Origin: Candidatus Ligilactobacillus avistercoris
GTDB taxonomy: Bacteria; Bacillota; Bacilli; Lactobacillales; Lactobacillaceae
Assembly (NCBI GenBank): GCA_019119415.1
Contig: DWXB01000020.1
Location: forward strand, 1-38,512
Direction: 5' to 3'
DNA length: 38,512 nt
A program made the translations under genes and the position numbers. Under the pieces are notes generated by a model that did no database searches, was not told the origin of the DNA, and saw only the letters and a list, made by a program, of their open reading frames with translations. Shown here piece by piece: positions 1 through 9,932 of the stretch. Position 1 is the stretch's first letter. Each line of letters begins with the position of its first letter.

Positions 1-329
1 TTCAATCCAAATAATTTAATTACCGGAATACTAACAAGGGGATACAAAACATTCATCCCCGACCCCCAAGCAATTAAATACACTGGCCATTTCATAAGAT
101 GATAGTCCACTCCATAGTGAAGCAAGCACCAGGCTGTCCCTCCTCCCATTGCTTCATCCACGTTTAGCCCCATTATTGAACCGTACCGAACTATCCGTAT
201 AGTAATTGCTGTTATTAATACAACCAATAATAGAAATTTATATCGTGCCGACTGTTCACGAACCGCATTTATTCGTAAAACGCTAATTACCATAACTAGC
301 GAAATAATTGTTAAAATACCGTATAACAT
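1..329 (-). CDS. Multi-pass membrane protein, GT-C/ArnT-like (5' part, cut by window edge)
   Basis: An open frame starts at the ATG complementary to 327-329 and runs without a stop to base 1, giving the first 109 residues. Two hydrophobic segments are visible at about residues 3-19 and 31-48, and a third begins near 82. Between them lies an outside loop with Asp58-Glu59 in the context LNVDEA, followed by LLHYGVD and YLIAWGSG. A DE pair in the first outer loop is typical of polytopic lipid-linked sugar transferases (GT39/GT-C), and lactobacilli carry large surface-polysaccharide proteins of this kind. The family call is from motif recognition only. Ribosome binding is weak (AAAAGG about 11 bases upstream). 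The gene is AT-rich, like the lipoprotein gene next to it and unlike lacZ. Confidence 0.6.
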   Translation of the reverse strand, partial: MLYGILTIISLVMVISVLRINAVREQSARYKFLLLVVLITAITIRIVRYGSIMGLNVDEAMGGGTAWCLLHYGVDYHLMKWPVYLIAWGSGMNVLYPLVSIPVIKLFGL

Positions 330-434
330 TTTAATATATCTACCTTTTCTATACCTGAATGCTTAGCATACATCGCACATTAAAGCCTGTGACTAGGCTC
401 CTAAACCCACTAATCGCCATATACAGTAAATGAA

Positions 435-464
435 ATAAAAATACCTTGAATTGACAACTTCAAG
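435..464 (-). terminator. Probable terminator of the lipoprotein gene
   Basis: On the minus strand a 6-bp stem CTTGAA/TTCAAG (459-464 and 445-450) with an 8-base loop is followed by a T-rich run. It lies 17 bases past the lipoprotein stop. The stem is short, so the call is tentative. Confidence 0.4.
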
Positions 465-480
465 CTATCATTATTTATAT

Positions 481-1488
481 TTAACTGCCCCGCGTTTGAC
501 TCAAAAAATCTGCTTCCGGTTTTAATTCATTAGCATAGCCATCAACCTCTTGCTTTTCCTGAGGAGTATTGTAATAGTCGTTAATTAGTCGTTTTAATGG
601 GATTGTTTCTGTCCGAATAGGCGCATTCGCAACCCCTTGACTATTGGTCGGATCAACATACTTTATCACAACGTTTCCTCCGTCTTGCTTGTAGTAGAGA
701 TAACTCGTTGGATCACCATTCGCAGTAATGTAATCAAACCCTTGGAATGCAGAGCCAATATCAGGAGTATTCTGCGAATTACCATACCACATAGCTCCTC
801 CTTTAAGACCACCCTTAAACCAATCAGGAGCCTTATATAACCCAACCAGGGTTCCTAATTGCTGGGATGTCAAAGAGAGAGTCGTATCCTTGTTAGTACG
901 ATGCACCACGACATGTTCCTTCTTATTGCTCATAATTTTGGCAAACCCTTTTTGTAACGCCGTATTCTTCGTTTCGTGGAAGTATAACGTATTTCCATTT
1001 GTCGTCATTGTCACAAGTACGACCGGCTTCCCGCGATGAATCGTAAAGAAGTATAAATGAGCTTCCATTGGTTTTGCTGTAACACTGTCACAATAAATTG
1101 CCACCACATTATAATCAGCATTCCCACGACCATTATTAGACCATGCCACCTTAACATTAGTATTACCGTTAACCGCAATACTATGTTGGCCTAGTTCTTT
1201 TGGAAATGCCAAACCATAATAATCAGTATTATTTCCTGGGAAATAGCTCTGATATTGTTGCCCCATTGTATTTCCCCATGATTTCATAAACGAATCAAGC
1301 GCCGCCGCTTTATCTTTATTCCATAGAAAATTACTATGTTCTTGTTTAGAACTGGTTTTCACCGTCGCTGTTTTAGGGGTACCCGTTTCGTTACCCTGAT
1401 GATGTGTCTCTTGCTTACTACAGCCAGATAGTATTGTCTCAACTATCCCAAACGCTATAACAATTTTAATAATCCTTTTCTTTAACAT
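481..1488 (-). CDS. Surface lipoprotein with DUF4767-like domain
   Basis: 335 residues. The N-terminus is a lipoprotein signal: basic MLKKR, a hydrophobic core, and lipobox L20-S-G-C23, so the mature protein should be lipid-anchored outside the membrane at Cys23. After a Ser/Thr/Lys-rich linker, residues 55-100 (LWNKDKAAALDSFMKSWGNTM, then a QQYQSY region) resemble the DUF4767 domain of lactobacillus lipoproteins. The C-terminal half, about 205-330, is a second globular part with no known function and resembles the Lreu_0056-type proteins. A GGGGGA ribosome site precedes the ATG. The gene lies only 15 bp after lacZ on the same strand, so it may be read from the lacZ promoter, but its AT-rich codons differ sharply from lacZ, suggesting a separate origin. 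Function unknown. Confidence 0.75.
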   Translation of the reverse strand: MLKKRIIKIVIAFGIVETILSGCSKQETHHQGNETGTPKTATVKTSSKQEHSNFLWNKDKAAALDSFMKSWGNTMGQQYQSYFPGNNTDYYGLAFPKELGQHSIAVNGNTNVKVAWSNNGRGNADYNVVAIYCDSVTAKPMEAHLYFFTIHRGKPVVLVTMTTNGNTLYFHETKNTALQKGFAKIMSNKKEHVVVHRTNKDTTLSLTSQQLGTLVGLYKAPDWFKGGLKGGAMWYGNSQNTPDIGSAFQGFDYITANGDPTSYLYYKQDGGNVVIKYVDPTNSQGVANAPIRTETIPLKRLINDYYNTPQEKQEVDGYANELKPEADFLSQTRGS

Positions 1489-1503
1489 TTAAACACATTC
1501 CCC

Positions 1504-4548
<3,045 letters not shown>

Positions 4549-4596
4549 TTATTCTCTTCTGTACTCGTTATCGCCAGGGGAAATCCCTTCCTTGCT

Positions 4597-4605
4597 ATTA
4601 TACCA
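4597..4605 (-). promoter_or_regulatory. lacZ promoter (extended -10)
   Basis: On the minus strand the sequence TGGTATAAT, an extended -10 element, lies about 70 bases before the lacZ ATG. I find no good -35 hexamer at 16-18 bp and no clear cre site. Confidence 0.5.
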
Positions 4606-4677
4606 AACCACTCCCCGTTCCCCACGATTACAATTTAATGTACAATGAAATTAGATTATTTCCGGGGGAATATTTCC

Positions 4678-4929
4678 ATGAAACATTTAAAACGTAACCT
4701 GATTCTTATCACGGGATTCACCATGATCCTGGCAGTTCTTTCCGTCATAGCAACCATTGTTGTAACGGTTTTGGCCACCAAAAAGGGGCTGATTCTCAGC
4801 GCCATGTTTATCACCTTTTTAGCACTTACCGCTTTTTTCACGACCGTAACGGTGGACGTGCAGGTTATTTGCTGGCTGCGGCGAGCACAAAAAGAAGCTG
4901 ATCAGGACAATAAGACTAATGATAAATGA
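4678..4929 (+). CDS. Small two-span membrane protein, unknown function
   Basis: 83 residues from the ATG at 4678, chosen because GGGGGA lies 8 bases upstream; an in-frame ATG at 4645 has no ribosome site. Two hydrophobic helices at about residues 8-31 and 37-60 are followed by a charged tail (WLRRAQKEADQDNKTNDK) that probably lies in the cytoplasm. It is read divergently from lacZ, and a possible -10 (TACAAT at 4641) lies upstream. A strong terminator follows directly, so it appears to be a one-gene transcript. I do not recognise the family. Confidence 0.6.
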   Translation: MKHLKRNLILITGFTMILAVLSVIATIVVTVLATKKGLILSAMFITFLALTAFFTTVTVDVQVICWLRRAQKEADQDNKTNDK

Positions 4930-4964
4930 TTAATCCCCGCGGATATTTTGTCCGCGGGGATTAA
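4930..4964. terminator. Strong two-way terminator
   Basis: A perfect 14-bp inverted repeat (4930-4943 and 4951-4964, TTAATCCCCGCGGA) with a 7-base loop lies between the convergent small membrane-protein gene and the glycosylase gene, directly against both stops. AT-rich sequence flanks both sides. Confidence 0.85.
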
Positions 4965-4965
4965 T

Positions 4966-5619
4966 TTATTCGCCGGTTGTAATGTACCTTGCAACCCGCT
5001 GCCAGTCTGCCTCAATCTGGGGCTGAAGCTTGCGGTTATAAAACACCGCTGCGGGGTGAAACAGGGGGATTACCGGCGTTGGCTGTATCGCATGCTCATA
5101 CTTCCCAGTGAGCTGATTCGTGGACCGCTGTAACGGCTGCATAAAGAGCTGACCATGTACAGCTCCCACAGTATATTGAGAACCTAATAATCGCTGTAAG
5201 GCAGTATTTCCGACCGTCACAATTAGCTGCGGAACAACCTGATCCACTTCCCAGTCAAAAACCGGTGCAAATGCCCGGACTTCTCGCTTAGTTGGGGGCC
5301 GGTTAGGGCGTTTTTCAACAATCTGTCCGCTCCGCTTATCCTGAACGTGCTTAAGTGCGTACGGCCGACTCCGCACCACACTCGTAATGTACACGTCATC
5401 CCGACTAAGGCCAATCGCTGCCAATGATTTTGTAAGTTCTTTTCCCGCTGCGCCGCAAAACGGCACGTGCGTTTCAATTTCAGTTCTCCCGGGGGCCTCC
5501 CCCACAACCATTAGTTGCGGACGCCGCGGCCCCCGCCCAGTCACCAACCCCTCAAGCTGGTGACCCGCTAATTCCGCATTAACTCGTTGAATCAACTCAT
5601 CAGGATACTTCATTTTCAT
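4966..5619 (-). CDS. Uracil-DNA glycosylase superfamily protein (family 4-like, no Fe-S cysteines)
   Basis: 217 residues from the ATG at 5617-5619, chosen because GGAGG lies 7 bases upstream; the frame stays open 18 bases further upstream, where that GGAGG would be coding. Motif 1 is GEAPGRTE at residues 40-47 with PFCGAAGK after it, and motif 3 is PLFHPAAV around 185-192, the two signatures of the UDG fold that cuts uracil from DNA. Family 4 enzymes usually carry four cysteines for a 4Fe-4S cluster; here the only cysteine is Cys55, so the cluster must be absent. Such cluster-less relatives are commonly annotated as uracil-DNA glycosylase family proteins in lactobacilli. Activity is inferred. 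A palindrome-rich region lies upstream, shared with the divergent micro-gene. Confidence 0.85.
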   Translation of the reverse strand: MKMKYPDELIQRVNAELAGHQLEGLVTGRGPRRPQLMVVGEAPGRTEIETHVPFCGAAGKELTKSLAAIGLSRDDVYITSVVRSRPYALKHVQDKRSGQIVEKRPNRPPTKREVRAFAPVFDWEVDQVVPQLIVTVGNTALQRLLGSQYTVGAVHGQLFMQPLQRSTNQLTGKYEHAIQPTPVIPLFHPAAVFYNRKLQPQIEADWQRVARYITTGE

Positions 5620-5669
5620 CCCAATTCCTCCGTTCACCCAGACTCACCTTCACCATACCATGCTTTCCC

Positions 5670-5731
5670 TAAGAACGGTTCTTAAAATCATCATACTTTC
5701 TAAGAATTTTGCCCATTCTTTTCTTAGAAAG
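5670..5731. promoter_or_regulatory. Cluster of TAAGAA/TTCTTA palindromes (candidate operator)
   Basis: Two perfect inverted repeats lie side by side in the divergent intergenic region: TAAGAAC-G-GTTCTTA at 5670-5684, and CTTTCTAAGAA (5696-5706) with TTCTTAGAAAG (5721-5731). This gives four half-sites with core TAAGAA. The first repeat sits about where the glycosylase transcript should start (possible -10 TATGAT, complement of 5689-5694). Neither side has a run of T, so a terminator is unlikely. The binding protein is unknown. Confidence 0.5.
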
Positions 5732-5767
5732 ATCAGGAAAAACTTACTCGATTATTACCGCTCTTTC

Positions 5768-5797
5768 AAGACAAACCCGTTATTCCCCTGATAGAAT
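5768..5797 (+). promoter_or_regulatory. Promoter of the 37-residue micro-gene
   Basis: Extended -10 TGATAGAAT (hexamer 5792-5797) with AAGACA (5768-5773) as a -35 at 18 bp. It lies 31 bases before a good ribosome site and start codon. Confidence 0.5.
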
Positions 5798-5828
5798 GCA
5801 GGTGAAATCAAGAAAGGAGATGTTTCCA

Positions 5829-5942
5829 ATGGCATTAATCACAGAAATAATGGATACGTTTGTTCAGTGTGCGGGCGCCCTGCCACAGGAACCAATTAAC
5901 CAGGCAGCAACGATCGCCAAAGAAAAGGAGTGCCGGAAGTAA
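5829..5942 (+). CDS. 37-residue micro-protein, unknown function
   Basis: The frame starts at ATG 5829, 8 bases after AAAGGAG, and ends at TAA 5940-5942. The peptide begins MALITEIMDTF, is amphipathic at first, contains two cysteines, and ends KEKECRK. It has its own promoter in front and a strong hairpin terminator 17 bases behind, so it is a complete small transcription unit. No double-glycine leader or membrane helix is obvious. An ATG overlapping the stop (TAATG) opens a further 9-codon frame that ends in the terminator stem. The transcript could also act as a small RNA. Confidence 0.5.
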   Translation: MALITEIMDTFVQCAGALPQEPINQAATIAKEKECRK

Positions 5943-5959
5943 TGGCTGATGATAATAGT

Positions 5960-6000
5960 AAATGCCCGTAGCGGATAGGAATTACCGCTACGGGCATTTT
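5960..6000. terminator. Strong two-way terminator
   Basis: A perfect 15-bp stem (5960-5974 with 5985-5999, core ATGCCCGTAGCGG) and a 10-base loop are followed by T-rich DNA. It ends the micro-gene on the plus strand and the muramidase gene on the minus strand, whose stop is 4 bases away. Confidence 0.88.
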
Positions 6001-6003
6001 TAA

Positions 6004-8028
6004 TTAATCATTAACAGGCGCTTCGCTTGAGCTAATAACGCCACCATTAGAATTAAACGTATAACTTTGACCATCAATCACCGTTGTGCAATTCCGCAAC
6101 TGTGCTCCTGTATAGGTGTCAAAATATTGCCTGCGTCCGTTAATCTCTTGCCACCCATATACCATATTACCCCTTGAATTGTAATAGCATATTTTATTCA
6201 AACCGGTAATCGTGACATACCGATTTCGTGCAAGCGCTCCTGTTACTGGATCAAAGTACTGCCAATGACCATTAATATACTCTTGACCATACACCATATT
6301 CCCATTGACATCATAGTAGCACGTTTTATTTAAACCTGTAATCGTAACGTACTGTTTTTTAACCTGAGCACCCGTTTCTGGATCAAAATATTGCCAATGA
6401 CCATCAATGTACTTTTGACCATACACCATATTCCCGTCAGCATCATAATAAACTGTCTTGTCTAAATCCTTTAATATAACATATTTACTACGTGCTTGTG
6501 CCCCCGTATAAGTATCAAAATACTGCCAATGACCGTTAATATAGTGTTGACCGTATACCATATTTCCGTTCCCATCATAATAAACGGTTTTATTCAAACT
6601 AGCCAATACAATATATTTGCTCCGTGCTTGTGCTCCCGTATAAGTATCAAAATACTGCCAATGACCGTTAATATAGTGTTGACCGTATACCATGTTACCA
6701 TTCCCATCATAGTAACATGTCTTACCCTGGCTACTAATGTACACGTACGTACCCCTTGCCTGTGCACCTGTGGTTGGATCAAAATATTGCCAGTGGCCAT
6801 TAATATTTTGCTGCCCGTATACCATATTTCCGTTCCCATCGTAGTAACATGTCTTATTTTGATTATTAATATGGATATACTGGTTACGAATTAAATGCCC
6901 ATTCTCATAGTAATGCCAATGACCATTAGAGAAAACTTGCCCATTTGTTGTTGCCGTATTGGTATTTACTTGCATTGGCAATACATTCACACTAGAATCA
7001 ACGTTCATTCCCTTCCAGTTATCCGTATACTGCCACATAATGACCCCATCAGTACTTGGAAAATAGTTAAAGTTAGGGCCATCAACTGCTGACATTGTCG
7101 GATATGACGCAATCCACAAACAATTACCAAAGCGATTAATAATTGCACTTAAATTAAGGTGGGTCTTCATATAGTACGCCCCAGAGTACAGGAGCGGAAT
7201 GTAACCAGCATCCTTAATCCGCTGCATAAATTCAATAACGGCGTTCGTGTTGGCATTAACGTCCCCACTTGCGTACTGTTCGTAATCACATGCCAGGTAC
7301 GTCCCCTTTGGTAATCCTACCTGCTGAGCGGCCGTAATTGCATGAGCGGCTTCGGCGTTAGCAGCACCAGCATTTCCGCCAAACGTCGCATAGTGATACC
7401 CCTGCGTCATCATTCCATTTGATTCTGATGACCTAATTTGACCAGCGGCATTCGGGTTAACGTACCCCGTCCCCTGTGAAACCTTAACGATTGAGAACGT
7501 TGCGCCGACCTGGGCATACGGTGTCATGTTCGTCCCCTGGTAACTTGAAACGTCGACTCCGAGGCTCCGGTTAGGAACTAATCCTACAGAAAAACTATGC
7601 ATATTATAAATATTGGCAGTCTGATTTTCCCGGAATGTATTCTTCCCGTTATCCAAAATCTGCTGATTAGCGGCTTCCTGGGCTGCCGTGATATTCGTCT
7701 GTGATGTAGGGTTCTTTATTTGATCCTGGGCACCACCATCCTTTGATGACTGAAAAGAAACCTCACTTGATTGTGTATTTTCCCGCCGGTTAAATGTTGT
7801 TACCGTCGAAGAACTATTCGACGTGGTAGTCGATGTACTCCGTAAAACAACCGCCCGGGAAGACTGCGCCACCTGCGTTGGTGTTGATTGCGTTGTTGCC
7901 GCTGCAAGTGCGTCTGCCTTTACATGGTGATTCCCAACAGAAACCGTCCCAATCGTCGCCACTGCCGTGGTAATTCCTGCAATTACCCATTGCTTACTAT
8001 TTTTTTCTGGAAGCTTTCTTAGTTCCAT
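6004..8028 (-). CDS. Secreted GH25 muramidase (lysozyme) with seven wall-binding repeats
   Basis: 674 residues from the ATG at 8026-8028, chosen for GGAGGG 4 bases upstream; the frame is open 30 bases further but without a better site. The N-terminus has a secretion signal (KNSKQWVIAGITTAVATIG, cleavage near VKADA) and a Ser/Thr-rich linker. Residues 154-350 are a GH25 domain that cuts the MurNAc-GlcNAc bond of peptidoglycan: GVDVSSYQG holds Asp159, and ACDYEQ holds Asp248 and Glu250. Residues 368-650 hold seven repeats of about 44 residues (NGHWQYFD, TGAQAR, YYDGNGNMVYGQ), like the aromatic wall- or glucan-binding repeats of phage-like lysins and glucansucrases. It is a single-gene transcript with its own promoter and terminator. 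Probable role in wall turnover; an antagonistic role is possible. AT-rich relative to lacZ. Confidence 0.93.
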   Translation of the reverse strand: MELRKLPEKNSKQWVIAGITTAVATIGTVSVGNHHVKADALAAATTQSTPTQVAQSSRAVVLRSTSTTTSNSSSTVTTFNRRENTQSSEVSFQSSKDGGAQDQIKNPTSQTNITAAQEAANQQILDNGKNTFRENQTANIYNMHSFSVGLVPNRSLGVDVSSYQGTNMTPYAQVGATFSIVKVSQGTGYVNPNAAGQIRSSESNGMMTQGYHYATFGGNAGAANAEAAHAITAAQQVGLPKGTYLACDYEQYASGDVNANTNAVIEFMQRIKDAGYIPLLYSGAYYMKTHLNLSAIINRFGNCLWIASYPTMSAVDGPNFNYFPSTDGVIMWQYTDNWKGMNVDSSVNVLPMQVNTNTATTNGQVFSNGHWHYYENGHLIRNQYIHINNQNKTCYYDGNGNMVYGQQNINGHWQYFDPTTGAQARGTYVYISSQGKTCYYDGNGNMVYGQHYINGHWQYFDTYTGAQARSKYIVLASLNKTVYYDGNGNMVYGQHYINGHWQYFDTYTGAQARSKYVILKDLDKTVYYDADGNMVYGQKYIDGHWQYFDPETGAQVKKQYVTITGLNKTCYYDVNGNMVYGQEYINGHWQYFDPVTGALARNRYVTITGLNKICYYNSRGNMVYGWQEINGRRQYFDTYTGAQLRNCTTVIDGQSYTFNSNGGVISSSEAPVND
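6094..6927 (-). repeat. Tandem 132-bp coding repeats (seven units)
   Basis: The C-terminal repeats of the muramidase recur every 132 bp (44 codons), from NGHWHYY at the right end to NGRRQYF at the left. The units around 6406-6537 and 6538-6669 are almost identical at the DNA level, so the array has expanded recently; the outer units have diverged. Confidence 0.85.
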
Positions 8029-8059
8029 AATACCCTCCAAAGTACTTATTCCGTCCACT

Positions 8060-8088
8060 ATTATAAATACGTATTTTTACCCTGTTAA
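8060..8088 (-). promoter_or_regulatory. Muramidase promoter
   Basis: On the minus strand TTAACA (8083-8088) and TATAAT (8060-8065) are separated by exactly 17 bp, 31 bases before the chosen start codon. This is a near-consensus sigma-A promoter. Confidence 0.75.
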
Positions 8089-8130
8089 TCCTGGATAAAA
8101 TTAATTATTTGTTTTTTAATTCTTATTAAT

Positions 8131-8157
8131 AAAAACAGGCGTCAAATACCTGTTTTT
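8131..8157 (-). terminator. Terminator of the flippase gene
   Basis: A 9-bp stem AAAAACAGG/CCTGTTTTT (8149-8157 and 8131-8139) with a 9-base loop lies 7 bases past the flippase stop; the T run is part of the stem. Confidence 0.8.
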
Positions 8158-8164
8158 ATCAAAA

Positions 8165-9580
8165 CTATCCATTCATCACTGTTTTTATTTCTCTAATAAG
8201 CGATGGCCGTAACATCAAAATCAACACACCATATATTACTACTCCCAGCATAATCTCAAGCGCAAAGTGAACGATTCCCGGCGTCAACGTGTAGTTAAGG
8301 TAAAACACCGGAATGAACATTCCAACTCCCGCTAAAAGGTACTTCCACACGTTTTTAAACATCGCCCGGAACTGAACAATGTGCCGAATTGACCATAACT
8401 GGTAGCTCGTTACTACAATTTCCGATAGCACGGTCGATACCATCGCCCCGTTAAGGCCCCACGCCTTAATCAGGAAGAAGTTCGCACAAACGTTAAATAG
8501 CGAGCCCGCAATGATTGACATCGTGTATGGCCGGACCCGGTTTGTCGGCACCAAAAACTGCGTTCCAATGACGTTACTCCACCCAATTACAAGGAGGACC
8601 ACCGACTCAATCACCATCGCGGGGCCAACCGGCTGGAATCCTTTCCCATAAAACCACGGCCCGAGACGCAAACTAACCGCCGCTACCCCAAAAAACATCG
8701 CGGTACATAATAAGCTCATCGCATCAAACGACTTATACAAAAGTTCGTTAATCTTTTCCTGGTTTCCTTTCGCAAACTCAGCTGCCACGTGGGGAAGCAT
8801 TACCGTTCCTAACGCCGTTGCGACCGATAGCACCATCTTAATTACCTGATCAGAGTTATAGTAGTACCCGGAATACGTTGCTCCAATCATAACCCCTAGC
8901 ATCGTTTTGTTCAACTGAACATAAATTTGAATCGCAATGGTCGGAATAAAAAGGCTGATTGTCGGTATAATGTGACGAAGTGGCCGTAACTCCCGCAAAC
9001 GAACCGGGCGAAGAACGTTCCGCATGTGCGGCCATAGGGTAAGGTTCCCCGCCAGATTAGAGCCAGCAACAATCAGAATATATAATCCGACATCATGGAT
9101 ATTGCGGACCAGTGTAAAAATTAAAACAACGGACAGTAACCGCACAACCGTATTCTTAACGGCCGTTCGTTTGAAATCCTCAAGTCCCATATAAGCCCAC
9201 GAAATATCAAACGCAACCCCGACAATGTTAACCGCTTGAATTGCTAAAAAGTAAACGTACTTATCATAAACCCTAACAAAAAGGAAGAAGATTACTAGTG
9301 ACACCACTGTCATCATAATTTTTACAATTTGAATTTCCCAGAAAACCCGTGATAGCTTCTGAGGATCTTCCCGGACGTACGCAATTTCGCGGTTCCCATA
9401 TGTCTCGATTCCCAGACCGGCTAGCAAGACAAAGTACTGCACAATCGAGTTCGTATACGCGTTGATCCCAACCCCTCCGGCGTGTAAAACCCGGCTAATA
9501 TAGGGCGCTGTGACAAACGGGACAATCAGTACCAGCAGTTGGTATCCCGCGTTGTACAGAAAATTTTTAATGACCTTCAT
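8165..9580 (-). CDS. Polysaccharide flippase, Wzx/MATE-like (MVF superfamily)
   Basis: 471 residues, with 12-14 membrane spans expected from the hydrophobic pattern. The opening MKVIKNFLYNAGYQLLVLIVPFVTAPYISRVL is typical of Wzx/RfbX oligosaccharide flippases, which move lipid-linked repeat units across the membrane for surface polysaccharide or teichoic acid synthesis. FGVAA and QLNKTMLGVM in the middle also fit. The start at 9578-9580 has only a weak site (GGTG). No glycosyltransferase cluster is next to it here, so it may serve a lone or distant pathway. It is a single-gene transcript with its own terminator, and the region before it leads to the ISL3 element. Confidence 0.88.
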   Translation of the reverse strand: MKVIKNFLYNAGYQLLVLIVPFVTAPYISRVLHAGGVGINAYTNSIVQYFVLLAGLGIETYGNREIAYVREDPQKLSRVFWEIQIVKIMMTVVSLVIFFLFVRVYDKYVYFLAIQAVNIVGVAFDISWAYMGLEDFKRTAVKNTVVRLLSVVLIFTLVRNIHDVGLYILIVAGSNLAGNLTLWPHMRNVLRPVRLRELRPLRHIIPTISLFIPTIAIQIYVQLNKTMLGVMIGATYSGYYYNSDQVIKMVLSVATALGTVMLPHVAAEFAKGNQEKINELLYKSFDAMSLLCTAMFFGVAAVSLRLGPWFYGKGFQPVGPAMVIESVVLLVIGWSNVIGTQFLVPTNRVRPYTMSIIAGSLFNVCANFFLIKAWGLNGAMVSTVLSEIVVTSYQLWSIRHIVQFRAMFKNVWKYLLAGVGMFIPVFYLNYTLTPGIVHFALEIMLGVVIYGVLILMLRPSLIREIKTVMNG

Positions 9581-9677
9581 TCCAATTCACCGTAACCATT
9601 CAATTAATTCACCCTATAATTTAGCACACTTTAATTCCCCCGCGGTAATCAAGTTTGCTTATTTTTTGCTTAAGGCG

Positions 9678-9691
9678 ATTTCCCGGGAAAT
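9678..9691. promoter_or_regulatory. Noc-binding site (NBS), perfect palindrome
   Basis: ATTTCCCGGGAAAT matches the 14-bp consensus bound by the nucleoid-occlusion protein Noc, a ParB paralogue. It is intergenic, between the flippase gene and the ISL3 element. Binding is inferred from sequence identity; two more perfect copies exist in the window. Confidence 0.75.
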
Positions 9692-9723
9692 ATTCCAGCT
9701 TATCAAGTAAACCGTCTCCGAGC

Positions 9724-9759
9724 AAAAAGGCAACCGTGGTGCGGGCTCTTCAAGTCGCC
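9724..9759 (-). terminator. Orphan minus-strand terminator next to the IS
   Basis: On the minus strand GGCGAC and GTTGCC (9754-9759 and 9729-9734) can pair, followed directly by TTTTT (9724-9728). No gene ends just upstream on that strand, because the ISL3 element starts 43 bases away. It could be left from a gene interrupted or displaced by the insertion. The stem is short and the loop long. Confidence 0.4.
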
Positions 9760-9801
9760 TCTATCCAATTCATTTTTCCAGACTACCCCAGTGAAAACAA
9801 A

Positions 9802-9824
9802 GGCTCTACACTAAATCCTGTTGA
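9802..9824 (+). repeat. ISL3 left terminal inverted repeat
   Basis: GGCTCT, five variable bases, then AAATCCTGTTGA. The outer 6 and inner 12 bases match the right end exactly in inverted orientation. Confidence 0.88.
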
Positions 9825-9861
9825 TATGGTTAAATGTTAAACTATATCAACAGGATTTTTT
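9813..9861 (+). terminator. Palindrome at the ISL3 left end, terminator-like
   Basis: The inner half of the left repeat is copied in inverse orientation 16 bases further in, giving a perfect 15-bp stem (9813-9827 with 9844-9858, AAATCCTGTTGATAT) followed by six T. This has the form of an intrinsic terminator for transcription entering the element from the left, and it would shield the transposase gene from outside promoters. Confidence 0.7.
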
Positions 9862-9932
9862 GGTGCTGTGACCAATAAAAAAGAGCCATAGCTCCAAACC
9901 CCCACTAATACCCAAAGAAAGGATTTGATACT

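Noticed and set aside
4657-4672. TATTTCCGGGGGAATA as a further Noc-type site
   Set aside because: Two mismatches, and the G run is already explained as the ribosome site of the small membrane protein.
5942-5971. A 9-codon frame (MADDNSKCP) overlapping the stop of the micro-gene
   Set aside because: Too short to judge, and it ends inside the terminator stem; mentioned only with the micro-gene.
6094-6927. Regular spaced repeats as a possible CRISPR array
   Set aside because: The 132-bp period is continuous coding sequence of the muramidase repeat domain with no spacers; no cas genes are present.
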